Source: Brucella sp. BE17 (GTDB lineage Bacteria > Pseudomonadota > Alphaproteobacteria > Rhizobiales > Rhizobiaceae). From it: 64,000 nucleotides of DNA. Location: assembly GCF_039545455.1 (NCBI RefSeq), contig NZ_CP154467.1:1488001-1552000 (forward strand), in the 5' to 3' direction. The position numbers and the translations under genes were made by a program. Shown piece by piece: positions 9,096 to 18,427 of this stretch (position 1 is the stretch's first letter; the number at the start of each line of letters is the position of its first letter). The notes beneath the pieces were generated by a model that was not told the origin of the DNA, did no database searches, and saw only the letters and a program-made list of their open reading frames with translations.

Positions 9096-11798
9096 ATGCG
9101 ACTTACTATGATGAATCCCACCGAAATTGCCGATGCGCTCGATCAAATTGCCAGTGCGCCATTTAATCCAGCAGAGTTCGGCTTTGCTTTTGCTGAAGCG
9201 ACGGACAATGCCAAAGCAACGATCTCAAAGCTGCGGACAACGACCAATAAATCGGATTTGCCGGGTGGTGTTCTTCTCAATCGCAAATTCCATTTTGCCC
9301 CGGCTGACCAAGGCAAGGTCAGCGAAGCGCTGGATGCCTTACGCGACAGCAAAAAGACCGTATCCGCAAAGCCAGCTATTTTAATTGCGACCGATGGCGA
9401 AACCATTGCCGCAGGGCACCCCAAAAGCGGTGACACACTGCATTGCCCATTTTCCGAGCTGGGGCTTCATTTTGGTTTCTTTCTGCCAGCTGCGGGCAAG
9501 GATCGCTATAAGCCTGCCGAAGAAAATCCAGTTGATGTCAAAGCGGCAGGAAAACTTGCCAAGCTCTACGACACATTAACGCGTGCTAACCCGGAATGGG
9601 CAGCAGATGAGCGCCGCCATGATATGAACCTATTCATGACGCGGCTGATCTTCTGCCTGTTTTCCGAAGATGTTGGCATATTCAGCGAAAACCAGTTTTC
9701 CCACGCTGTGTTTTCCTACAGTGGCAATAAGGGCGAACACGCGCATTCGACAATAATTAGCGCGTTCTCCGCGATGAACCTACCAAAAGACCAGCGCAAG
9801 GAATTGCCTGGCTGGGTAGCCGATTTTGAGTATGTGAACGGTGGACTCTTTGCTGGGCACATTGATGCACCACATTTTGATCCGCTCTCATTCCGCTACC
9901 TGCGCGATGCGTGCGATCTGGATTGGAAACTCATCAATCCAGATATTTTCGGCTCGATGATCCAGTCAATCGCCGATCCTTCTGCGCGATCCGAGTTGGG
10001 CATGCATTATACCTCGGTGCCAAACATCATGAAGGTACTGGGTCCGTTGTTTCTAGACGATCTGGATGATGCGATTGAAAAGGCCAATGACAAGTTGCCT
10101 GCCCTTCGTGCCTTATTGCAGCGGCTGGCGCATATAAAAGTGTTTGACCCTGCCTGTGGTTCAGGAAACTTTCTTGTTGTTGCATACCGCGAGTTGCGTG
10201 AGCGAGAGATACACATCCTGCAAAAAATTGAAAAGATCACTGGCAACAAGCAGAATGAATTGTGGTCGTCGGTCCCACTCTCAAATTTCTATGGCATTGA
10301 AATAACTGATTTTGCCGCTGAAACCGCAAAGTTGGCTCTGTTCATTGCAGAATATCAGGCTAATGCGCGGTTTAGAGATGTATTTGGCCGTATGCCCGCT
10401 CTACTGCCTCTTCGTGACGGCGGTAATATTGTGCAGGATAACGCACTACGCCGAGATTGGGATCAAGTTTGCCCACCACCACAAGACGGTGAAGAGGTCT
10501 ATATCGCTGGTAATCCTCCGTTTTTGGGTTCGACCTTTCAATCGAAAGAGCAAAAGGCCAATCTAGCTTCTGTTTTCGCCAAGCATATTAAAAACTTTGC
10601 CGCATTTGATTTTGTATCTGCGTGGTTTTTTAAGGCGTCTCGCTATATTCGCGGGCGCAATGCTAAAGCTGCTTTGGTATCAACTAATTCCATTTGCCAG
10701 GGGCAGTCTGTCCCCGCACTTTGGCCCCATATTCTCAAAACTGATCTTGAAATTGGCTTTGCTCATCGCAATTTCAAATGGCGCAACAATGCTTCAGCAA
10801 ATGCTGCCGTAATTTGTTCAATCATTGGGTTGCGTAACCGTTCCGCTGCCACAAAAATGCTGTTCGATGAAGAACTCTCAACTAAAGTAGTTAACATCAA
10901 TCCATACCTCCTCGAAGGCCCCACAATTTACGTCGAAAAATCGAGTAGAAACTATTTTGGGTTACCCCATATGAATTATGGGAATAAACCGGTTGATGGC
11001 GGAGAACTCATTCTTAATACCGAGCAAAGAAACCGTATTTTATTAGAGAACCCGACAGCAGAGCGGTTCATTCGCCGTTTCATGGGATCACAGGAAGTCG
11101 TAAGAGGTATTGAACGCTATTGCATTTGGATCAGCGACGAAGAGTTAGAATTGGCTCGTTCGTTACCTGCTGTTAATCAACGTATTAAAGCCACACGTAT
11201 TGCGCGACTGGCCATGAAAGACCCGGGGGGCGTTGAACTAGCCGAACGTCCTCATCAATTTAGGGAACACATGGCTCCAAGAAACCACGCCATTCTTGTT
11301 CCAAGCGTTACTTCTGAACGCCGGCCCTATCTGCCGGTTGTTCGCGTCGAAGCTGATGTGATTTCATCAAACCTAAACCAAGTCCTCTATGACGCGCCGG
11401 ATTGGTGTATTGCACTGATTGCTTCGCGCCTGCATCTGGTATGGATCGCAACCGTTTGCGGAAAACTGAAATCCGATTTCCGCTATTCCAACACTTTAGG
11501 CTGGAACACATTTCCAGTGCCCAAATTTTCCGCAGAACAGCTTGAGCAACTTACAGCCTCAGCGCGGCAGATATTAAGAACCCGCTATCAGCATCATCCC
11601 AAAACCATTGCCGATCTTTATGATCCCGACAAAATGCCAGACGATCTGCGTGCCGTTCACAAGACCAATGATGAGCTGCTGGAGACCATGTATATTGGGC
11701 GGCCATTCCGCAGCGATACCGAGCGGCTGGAAAAGCTGTTCAAGCTCTATTCAGCTCGAGTAGAGAAAAAGACCAAGGGGGGCGTAAATCATGGTTGA
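9096..11798 (+). CDS. MmeI-like class I SAM-dependent DNA adenine methyltransferase
   Basis: 900 residues. After an N-terminal region of about 140 residues and a helical segment comes the SAM motif VFDPACGSGNFLV (about 349-361) and the catalytic motif AGNPPFLGS (NPPF about 473-476), typical of N6-adenine methyltransferases of the MmeI/type IIG group. The C-terminal half resembles target-recognition and helical domains. I cannot see a clear MmeI nuclease D-Xn-ExK site in the N-terminus, so it may be methylation-only. ATG at 9096, 9108 or 9111 are all possible starts. Its end overlaps the helicase gene by eight bases, linking it to the helicase and GIY-YIG nuclease as one operon. Confidence 0.88.
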   Translation: MRLTMMNPTEIADALDQIASAPFNPAEFGFAFAEATDNAKATISKLRTTTNKSDLPGGVLLNRKFHFAPADQGKVSEALDALRDSKKTVSAKPAILIATDGETIAAGHPKSGDTLHCPFSELGLHFGFFLPAAGKDRYKPAEENPVDVKAAGKLAKLYDTLTRANPEWAADERRHDMNLFMTRLIFCLFSEDVGIFSENQFSHAVFSYSGNKGEHAHSTIISAFSAMNLPKDQRKELPGWVADFEYVNGGLFAGHIDAPHFDPLSFRYLRDACDLDWKLINPDIFGSMIQSIADPSARSELGMHYTSVPNIMKVLGPLFLDDLDDAIEKANDKLPALRALLQRLAHIKVFDPACGSGNFLVVAYRELREREIHILQKIEKITGNKQNELWSSVPLSNFYGIEITDFAAETAKLALFIAEYQANARFRDVFGRMPALLPLRDGGNIVQDNALRRDWDQVCPPPQDGEEVYIAGNPPFLGSTFQSKEQKANLASVFAKHIKNFAAFDFVSAWFFKASRYIRGRNAKAALVSTNSICQGQSVPALWPHILKTDLEIGFAHRNFKWRNNASANAAVICSIIGLRNRSAATKMLFDEELSTKVVNINPYLLEGPTIYVEKSSRNYFGLPHMNYGNKPVDGGELILNTEQRNRILLENPTAERFIRRFMGSQEVVRGIERYCIWISDEELELARSLPAVNQRIKATRIARLAMKDPGGVELAERPHQFREHMAPRNHAILVPSVTSERRPYLPVVRVEADVISSNLNQVLYDAPDWCIALIASRLHLVWIATVCGKLKSDFRYSNTLGWNTFPVPKFSAEQLEQLTASARQILRTRYQHHPKTIADLYDPDKMPDDLRAVHKTNDELLETMYIGRPFRSDTERLEKLFKLYSARVEKKTKGGVNHG

Positions 11799-13863
11799 AG
11801 TTGTAAGCATGGCCTATGGCCGCACGGGTGCATCGAAAACAACCAATGCGCTGGGACAGAGACCGATGCAGGAACGCGCCTACGCGGCGCGCGGCGCGCA
11901 GTTTCTGCTTTTGAAAGCGCCACCCGCCGCTGGCAAAAGTCGCGCCTTGATGTTTGTCGCACTTGATAAGATGAACCATCAGGGACTGGCAAAGACGATT
12001 GTCTGCGTACCGGAAACCTCTATTGGCAGCTCGTTTCGCTCAACCGATCTTACGTCTTACGGCTTCGATGCCGACTGGGAAGTCGAGCCGCGCTGGAACC
12101 TGTGTCTGAGTGGCACGGAAGACGGCAGCACCAGCCAGAAGGTAAAGGCATTTCAAGACTTTTTGGCATCCGATGCGAAAGTGCTGATCTGCACCCATGC
12201 GACCTTCCGCTTTGGTTTTGATGCCATTGACAAAGAACAAGGTATTGAAGCCTTCGACAATGTTTTCATCGCTATTGATGAATTCCATCATGTTTCTGCC
12301 GCTGACAATAACCGTCTTGGTGAAATTCTGCGCCGTTTGATCACGCGCGAGCAAGCGCATGTCATGGCCATGACTGGCTCTTACTTTCGTGGCGATGCGG
12401 TTCCGGTGTTGCGTCCAGAGGATGAAGACAAGTTCACCACCGTCACCTATTCCTATTATGAACAGTTGGACGGCTATGAGTTCCTAAAATCGCTCGGCAT
12501 TAATTATAGTTTCTATAAAGGAAACTATATCAATGGTTTGCCTGAAGTGCTCGATACTGATCTCAAAACCATTATTCATATTCCGCATCGCGGATCAGCT
12601 GAAGCTTTTGATGATAAGTATGGCGAGGTGGGGCGCATTCTCGATCTGATCGGCAAACATATTGGCCGTGAACCGGAGACGGGCTTTGATCTGGTTGAAA
12701 CAACAGACGGGCGCGTCCTGAAAATCGCCGATCTGGTCGATGACGGGCCAGAGCGCGATATCGTCAAAGCCGCACTATCGCGTGAAATAAAAGCAAAAGA
12801 CGGCAAACGTGACGATAAAGCCGACCGTGAAAAGGTGGATGTAATCATTGCGCTGGGCATGGCCAAAGAGGGCTTTGACTGGGTCTGGTGTGAGCATGCC
12901 CTGACCATTGGCTATCGTGCATCGCTGACCGAGATTATCCAGATTATCGGGCGCGCCACACGCGATGCGCCGGGCAAACTAACTGCGCGCTTCACCAATC
13001 TGGTTGCAGAACCCGGCGTTGAAACCGGCCTTGTTGCAGATGCCGTCAACGATATGCTCAAGGCCATATCAGGCGCTCTCTTAATGGAGCAAGTATTGGC
13101 TCCGAATTTCAAATTCTATCGTCGCGAAGATGGTGACATACGCGATCCGATCAGCGTTGATGGTCAGGGCACAGTTACCATCGGCATCAAGGGCTTGATG
13201 GAGCCACCTACAGATCGCGCACGCGATATTTGTGAAAAAGACATGCATGAGCTGGTTGCCAAAGCCTGTCAGGCGATGGATCGACGCACAGTTGCACCGG
13301 ATGTTGCGCCCGAAGTCGCCAACCAAATGGTGCTGACCGAAATCATCGAACACAGCTATCCCGACCTGAATGCAGATGAGACCGAAGCCATTCGCCAAGA
13401 TCTTGCAGCGCGCATGAATATTTTAACGCTGACACGCCGGGAAGCCGAACAGGGCTTTGCAGAAACATCGGTCGATTATGATAGCGCTGGTCGTGATAAT
13501 GACGACAACGACGCATCGCCGAACACGCTCTTGAGGCTGGTGAAGAAATTTATCAATGTGCAGGAACTTGACATTGATTTGATCGACAGTGTCAACACAT
13601 TCAAAGAACGCTTCGAGATTGCTTCTAAGGCGCTCGATGCGTCAATCTTGCAGCACATCCAGTCTGCAATGGTTGCCCAGCGCATTCAGATGACTGACGA
13701 CGAAGCGCGCACCTTATGGCCACGGATAAAGCGTTTTCGGGCGATTGAGGGCCGTGAACCAAACGTACATTCTGCTGATGCTCTCGAAAAGAGAATGGCT
13801 GAAGCGCTTGCCTGGTTAAAAGCCAAAAAAGCTGAAGCTTTACGCGCCCAAATGGTGAACTAA
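11791..13863 (+). CDS. SF2 DEAD/DEAH-type helicase of the methyltransferase operon
   Basis: 690 residues. Walker A is KAPPAAGKS (about 42-50), motif II is AIDEFHH (about 161-167), motif III is AMTGSYFRGDA, and motif VI is QIIGRATRDAPGK. This is the restriction-type SF2 helicase/translocase pattern, as in type I and III R subunits, but I see no attached nuclease domain. The C-terminal third is helical with no motif known to me. It starts inside the end of the methyltransferase gene and is followed after three bases by the GIY-YIG gene, so nuclease activity is probably supplied by that partner. Confidence 0.9.
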   Translation: MVEVVSMAYGRTGASKTTNALGQRPMQERAYAARGAQFLLLKAPPAAGKSRALMFVALDKMNHQGLAKTIVCVPETSIGSSFRSTDLTSYGFDADWEVEPRWNLCLSGTEDGSTSQKVKAFQDFLASDAKVLICTHATFRFGFDAIDKEQGIEAFDNVFIAIDEFHHVSAADNNRLGEILRRLITREQAHVMAMTGSYFRGDAVPVLRPEDEDKFTTVTYSYYEQLDGYEFLKSLGINYSFYKGNYINGLPEVLDTDLKTIIHIPHRGSAEAFDDKYGEVGRILDLIGKHIGREPETGFDLVETTDGRVLKIADLVDDGPERDIVKAALSREIKAKDGKRDDKADREKVDVIIALGMAKEGFDWVWCEHALTIGYRASLTEIIQIIGRATRDAPGKLTARFTNLVAEPGVETGLVADAVNDMLKAISGALLMEQVLAPNFKFYRREDGDIRDPISVDGQGTVTIGIKGLMEPPTDRARDICEKDMHELVAKACQAMDRRTVAPDVAPEVANQMVLTEIIEHSYPDLNADETEAIRQDLAARMNILTLTRREAEQGFAETSVDYDSAGRDNDDNDASPNTLLRLVKKFINVQELDIDLIDSVNTFKERFEIASKALDASILQHIQSAMVAQRIQMTDDEARTLWPRIKRFRAIEGREPNVHSADALEKRMAEALAWLKAKKAEALRAQMVN

Positions 13864-13866
13864 ACC

Positions 13867-15093
13867 ATGTCACCACGCCCTAGTCTTGATGACATTTTTA
13901 ATGAGCCTGATGAATTCGGTCTACTCGATGTCCGCTCTAAAGCACGCGCTGGTCAATCCACAGATGATGAGCGCAACGTCGCAATCGTCCATCAAACCAA
14001 CGCTTTCTTCGAAAGCCATCGCCGTCTTCCTGATGGCAATGCAGATGATCATTATGAAATGCGACTTGGCACGATCTGGGAAAAGATTTCAGCCAATCCG
14101 ACAGAGGCGATGCATGCAGCCGATACGCATGGCTTGCTGCAAAGTTTCAATCTAAGAAAAACGGAACGAACTCTTAGCTGGCGCGATGACGTAGCAGCCG
14201 ATGAAATTCCGGCTTCACTTGATGATATTTTCGGTGAGGATGGCATTGACGTGGATGCAGATCATCTCTCAATCCGCAATATAACCCCTGCGGCTATGCG
14301 CAATGTGCCTGACCACCGAGCCGAAAATCGCCCATGCCGGGATTTTGCCAGTTTTGCAGATCGTTTTGAAGAGATACAGGAAGCCCTCGACAGCGGAAAG
14401 CGCGTTGCCACTATTGTGGAAGACCGAGCAATCATCGAACCCTTTGAGGGCGATTTTTTCATTCGCAATGGGTTGCTCGCCTATATTGCTGAAAAGACAG
14501 AAATGACATCGCGAGGTGGATCACGCGATCATCGTCTGCGGATAATATTCTCTAATGGTACAGAAAGCGATCCGCTGATGTCTTCATTCCGCAAATCGCT
14601 AAATGAGGACAAGACTGCCCGTGTCATCCAACGCGAAGGCCTTGGGCCGCTCGATAAAAAGTGGCAATCAGACAGCCCTGACATTTCTGGCACAATCTAC
14701 GTTGCAAGGAGCCTTTCGAAAGATCCGGCAATAGCTGAAGTCAGCAACATTTTATACAAAATCGGGGTCACATCGCAGGATGTCAAAAGACGCCTAGCCG
14801 ATGCACGCAATGATCCGACATTCCTGATGGCACCGGTTGAGCTCGTTGCAACTTATGAACTTAAAAACCTTGCGCGTTCTAAAGTCGAGGAGTTGCTACA
14901 TCGCTTTTTCGAAGCTGCGAGGCCTGCTGATTTATTTGTTACAGACCGATTCGGCAAAAAAATCCGTCCACGCGAATGGTTTTACGTGTTGCCAGAACAT
15001 GTGAGCCAAGCAGCCAAACTCATTCAAAATGGAATGCTGCATGAGTGTTATTATGATGTGCAGTCGCAGCGAATAGTTAAAAAGTCCGCTTAA
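13867..15093 (+). CDS. GIY-YIG (T5orf172/MUG113-like) nuclease of the methyltransferase operon
   Basis: 408 residues. The N-terminal two-thirds are polar, with two repeats of the SLDDIF type (near 6-11 and 117-122). The C-terminal domain (about 270-390) is a GIY-YIG nuclease of the T5orf172 type: GTIYVARS, then ILYKIGVTSQDVKRRL with the catalytic Arg, then the SKVEELLHRFF glutamate segment and the closing PREWFYV. It begins three bases after the helicase stop, giving a methyltransferase-helicase-nuclease operon that I read as a restriction-modification-like defence system. It does not match the layout of classical type I, II or III systems. Confidence 0.87.
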   Translation: MSPRPSLDDIFNEPDEFGLLDVRSKARAGQSTDDERNVAIVHQTNAFFESHRRLPDGNADDHYEMRLGTIWEKISANPTEAMHAADTHGLLQSFNLRKTERTLSWRDDVAADEIPASLDDIFGEDGIDVDADHLSIRNITPAAMRNVPDHRAENRPCRDFASFADRFEEIQEALDSGKRVATIVEDRAIIEPFEGDFFIRNGLLAYIAEKTEMTSRGGSRDHRLRIIFSNGTESDPLMSSFRKSLNEDKTARVIQREGLGPLDKKWQSDSPDISGTIYVARSLSKDPAIAEVSNILYKIGVTSQDVKRRLADARNDPTFLMAPVELVATYELKNLARSKVEELLHRFFEAARPADLFVTDRFGKKIRPREWFYVLPEHVSQAAKLIQNGMLHECYYDVQSQRIVKKSA

Positions 15094-15468
15094 ACGACTC
15101 GCTCCAATTTGAATTGCTATATGAATGGTCGTCCCTCATGATTTATCCAAGACGCACCGTTTGTTAGAATATCTGCTTTGCGCCACGACCGACCAGCCCT
15201 CTGCGTTCATATTCGAGTTTGTCTACTTAGGGGGGGCGCAGGCAGACAGTCCGATGTCCGGTTATCGATAGGCAAAAGCAGACATCAAAAAATCTGGTGC
15301 CGCGCTCCGATTTCGGCCCAAGGCCGGCGATGCTGATCGCATGGAATATAAGAGTACCGACAGGTACTGGCATTAGACCGGTCGCAATCAATGCACAATA
15401 ATCGCTCATTTTGGCTCGCCGATTTTTTTGGAACAAGCTATGGTTACCTCGCGGAAGTGGGGTGAGCG
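15094..15468. other. Intergenic spacer between restriction-like operon and Gabija-like pair
   Basis: 375 bases without a supportable gene. It contains a run of seven G at 15230-15236 and degenerate sequence of the GCAGACA/CCGGTT type that looks like decayed intergenic DNA. The promoter of the following gene must lie here, but I cannot assign a convincing -35/-10 pair. Confidence 0.5.
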
Positions 15469-17097
15469 ATGTATATCGAAAAGGTCAAAATCAAGAATTT
15501 CAAATGCTTTGAAGGTTGGTTCGAGGTTGATTTCAATCAGGGTGTCAATATCATCGTTGGCAACAATGAGGCCGGAAAATCCACACTGCTCGAAGCGATC
15601 CATCTATGCCTGACGGGCATGCTGAATGGGAAATATCTTCGCAATGAACTATCTCCCTATCTCTTTAACAGGAATATCGAGCGGGCGTATCTGGAGAGCC
15701 TCACCACGAAAGCCCCACTACAACCGCCGGAGATACAGATTGAGCTATTTCTTGACGGTGATGGCGATGCACTGGAAGAACTTCGTGGAAACTGCAACTC
15801 CGAGAAGAACGACAAGGCGCGTGGCCTCCTTTTCTCAATCGAGTTCGATAAGAAATACGACGGCGCCTATACCGAGTTGCTGAAGGGCAAAGAGATCAAC
15901 TCGATACCCTTGGAATTCTATCAGGTACAATGGTCGGAATTCTCCCGCCAACCGGCAATGGCACGCACCATCCCTGTCAAGTCGGCCTTCATAGATTCAA
16001 CTAGCATGCGTGTGCAGAGCGGGTCGGATATGTACATCTCCCGCATCGTCAGAGAGTTTTTGGACGACAAGGAACGAGTTGCGATATCCCAAGCCCACCG
16101 CAAGCTGAAAGACGCTTTCAAGGCCGACGGCAATGTGAGCGCAATTAATGAAAGATTAGCGGAGGCGGCGAAGATCAGCCGAAAAAAGGTCAGCATCTCG
16201 GTCGATATGTCGTCTCATAACGCCTGGGAAAACAGCCTCATGACTTATATTGAGGATGTGCCCTTCCACTATATAGGCAAGGGTGAGCAGTGCATCATCA
16301 AAACGCGGCTCGCGCTGAGCAGCAAAAAGAATAGCGAAGCCACCGTTTTGCTGATCGAAGAACCGGAAAACCACCTCTCGCACTCGAAGCTCAACCAGCT
16401 CATCAGCGATATCAGTACCGACAATAGCGGCAAGCAGGTCATCATCACCACGCATAGCAGCTTCGTCGCGAACAAACTTGGACTGGACCATCTGATCCTG
16501 TTACGGGAAGCGAAGGTCACACGGATCAAAGATCTGGACGCGAGCGACTTTTTCCATAAGCTGCCTGGCTATGACACGCTGCGTCTCGTGTTGTCGCAGA
16601 AGTCGATCCTTGTAGAGGGCGATGCGGACGAGTTGGTTGTCCAACGGGCCTACATGGATACCTACGGGGGAAAATTGCCGATCGATGACGAGATTGACGT
16701 CATCTCGGTCGGCCTTTCGTTCCTGCGTTTTCTCGAACTGGCGAGGGCGCTGAAAATCCCCGTTGTGGTCGTAACCGACAACGACGGGGATACTGTTGCG
16801 CTTGAAAGGAAGTACGCCAAATACAAGGACGTCGATCATATCACAATCTGTTATGACCCTGTGGTGGATAAGGGCGACTTGGATCTCGGCGGCAAGCCTT
16901 TCAACTATAACACCCTTGAGCCGAAGCTGGTCAAATCCAATAGTGTTGAGACTTTCAACAGGCTGTTCGGTACCAAGCATGATCTCGATAACCTTCATCG
17001 TTATATGAAGAACAACAAGACCGAGTGCGCGCTGGCCATTTTCTCGGCGAAGGCGAAAATCAATTATCCGAAATATATTCTGGATGCGATCGCCTAA
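15469..17097 (+). CDS. gajA: Gabija-like GajA: OLD-family ATPase-TOPRIM nuclease
   Basis: 542 residues. An SMC/RecF-like ATPase starts IEKVKIKNFKCFEGW, with Walker A GNNEAGKST (31-39), ABC signature region GKGEQCIIKTRLAL (271-284), Walker B VLLIEEPENHLSH (293-305) and H-loop TTHS (327-330). The C-terminal TOPRIM has the glutamate in LVEGDADE (about 383) and the metal-binding DNDGD (about 437-441). GajA nicks DNA and works with the GajB helicase in anti-phage defence. It is slightly shorter than the prototype (about 578 from memory). The stop overlaps the next start (TAATG). Other OLD-family systems remain possible, but the coupled UvrD-like partner favours Gabija. Confidence 0.88.
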   Translation: MYIEKVKIKNFKCFEGWFEVDFNQGVNIIVGNNEAGKSTLLEAIHLCLTGMLNGKYLRNELSPYLFNRNIERAYLESLTTKAPLQPPEIQIELFLDGDGDALEELRGNCNSEKNDKARGLLFSIEFDKKYDGAYTELLKGKEINSIPLEFYQVQWSEFSRQPAMARTIPVKSAFIDSTSMRVQSGSDMYISRIVREFLDDKERVAISQAHRKLKDAFKADGNVSAINERLAEAAKISRKKVSISVDMSSHNAWENSLMTYIEDVPFHYIGKGEQCIIKTRLALSSKKNSEATVLLIEEPENHLSHSKLNQLISDISTDNSGKQVIITTHSSFVANKLGLDHLILLREAKVTRIKDLDASDFFHKLPGYDTLRLVLSQKSILVEGDADELVVQRAYMDTYGGKLPIDDEIDVISVGLSFLRFLELARALKIPVVVVTDNDGDTVALERKYAKYKDVDHITICYDPVVDKGDLDLGGKPFNYNTLEPKLVKSNSVETFNRLFGTKHDLDNLHRYMKNNKTECALAIFSAKAKINYPKYILDAIA

Positions 17098-18236
17098 TGA
17101 TGGGACCGAATAAGCTCGTCATTGCCGCCGCAGGCTCGGGGAAGACCACCTACCTCGTCAGGCAGGCGCTTGCGGTTGAACAAAAACGAGTCCTCATCAC
17201 CACCTACACGGAATCGAACGAAGAAGAGATCCGGCGCAAATTTTTCGAAATCAATGGCTCCGTTCCGCGTAACGTGCGTATCCAGACCTGGTTCAGTCTG
17301 CTGATCGAGCACGGCATCAAGCCCTTTCAAGGCAAGCTGTTCGATTGGGATGTCGCTGGCATGCTTCTGGTTTCGCAGAGATCCGGTTTTCGCGGGCGCG
17401 ACCGGCAAGGCCGTCCCATGTATTGGGGTGAGGAAGATTTCAGACGCTGCTACTTCGACGGTCGAAATCGCGTGTATTCAGACAAATTGTCGAGGCTGAT
17501 GATAAGGTGTAACGAGGCATCTGACGGTGCTGTCATCGAGCGGCTTTCCCGTATCTATCCCTTTATTTTCGTAGATGAGGTGCAAGATCTGGCAGGCCAC
17601 GACCTCGACATTTTGGTAGCGCTCTTCCAAAGCCGCGCCGACGTCGTCATGGTGGGTGATCCCCGTCAAGTCACCTATGTGACTCATCTGGAGGCTCGCC
17701 TTAAGAAGTACAGGGATGGCGGCATTGCCGACTTCATTCGGGCGGAGCTTCCCCGAAGGGTAACCTGCGATATTGATGTTACCAGCCTCATGACATCTCA
17801 CCGAAATAGCACCGCTATCTGCGAAGTGTCGTCGAAGCTCTATCCAAAATTAGCTGCTATGACCGCTTGCAAATGCCCCGACTGTAGGCAACCAACCCCT
17901 GTTGATGCAGGTCTTTTCATCGTCCGGCGAAAGGATTTGCCCCGTTATCTCGAGACAAGGCGACCTGTGCAGCTCCGATGGAGCTCGAACGTTAAGATCG
18001 CATCTCCCGATCTGCCGGTGCTAACGTTTGGACGGTCAAAGGGCCTAGGTTTCGACCGCGTCATTATTTATCCCACCAAAGAAATGATGGACTGGCTGAA
18101 GAATGGCCAATCGCAGTTGAAGGCCGAAACCCGCGCAAAACTCTATGTCGGTCTCACCCGTGCGAGGCATGCGGTGGCAGTGGTATACGACCCCGCCGAT
18201 GGGGAGGCCGTTGCAGGGTTTACTGTTTTCGAGTAG
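17097..18236 (+). CDS. gajB: Gabija-like GajB: UvrD/PcrA-type SF1 helicase, short form
   Basis: 379 residues from ATG 17097, one base overlapping the gajA stop; the frame open further upstream is antisense-free read-through within gajA. Walker A is AAAGSGKTTYL (10-20), motif Ia TTYTESNEEEIRRKF, motif II FVDEVQDL (158-165), motif III VGDPRQ, and motif VI KLYVGLTRARHAV near the C-terminus. A small cysteine cluster, CKCPDC, lies about residue 285 and may bind zinc. GajB prototypes are near 490 residues, so this is compact, yet all helicase motifs are present. It should sense nucleotide or DNA-end state and activate GajA cutting during phage infection. Confidence 0.87.
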   Translation: MMGPNKLVIAAAGSGKTTYLVRQALAVEQKRVLITTYTESNEEEIRRKFFEINGSVPRNVRIQTWFSLLIEHGIKPFQGKLFDWDVAGMLLVSQRSGFRGRDRQGRPMYWGEEDFRRCYFDGRNRVYSDKLSRLMIRCNEASDGAVIERLSRIYPFIFVDEVQDLAGHDLDILVALFQSRADVVMVGDPRQVTYVTHLEARLKKYRDGGIADFIRAELPRRVTCDIDVTSLMTSHRNSTAICEVSSKLYPKLAAMTACKCPDCRQPTPVDAGLFIVRRKDLPRYLETRRPVQLRWSSNVKIASPDLPVLTFGRSKGLGFDRVIIYPTKEMMDWLKNGQSQLKAETRAKLYVGLTRARHAVAVVYDPADGEAVAGFTVFE

Positions 18237-18427
18237 GGAAATCGCCGAAACATGTTTCCGGAGCCACCTCTATGCTAGAGGCACCAACCGCGAACTGCCC
18301 TAGTCAGTAGTAATTGTCCGCTTTCAGGAGATTCAAGTTAAGGGCTCAACGGCCACAGTAGACGCGAAGCCGTCCTTCGTTCCGTCCCGCTAGACGGCAA
18401 ATTGGGGCCTTTTCCAGCCCGTCCGCT

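Noticed and set aside
15227..15436. Minus-strand frame between the GIY-YIG gene and gajA
   Set aside because: No ribosome site or recognisable domain; region looks like decayed spacer.
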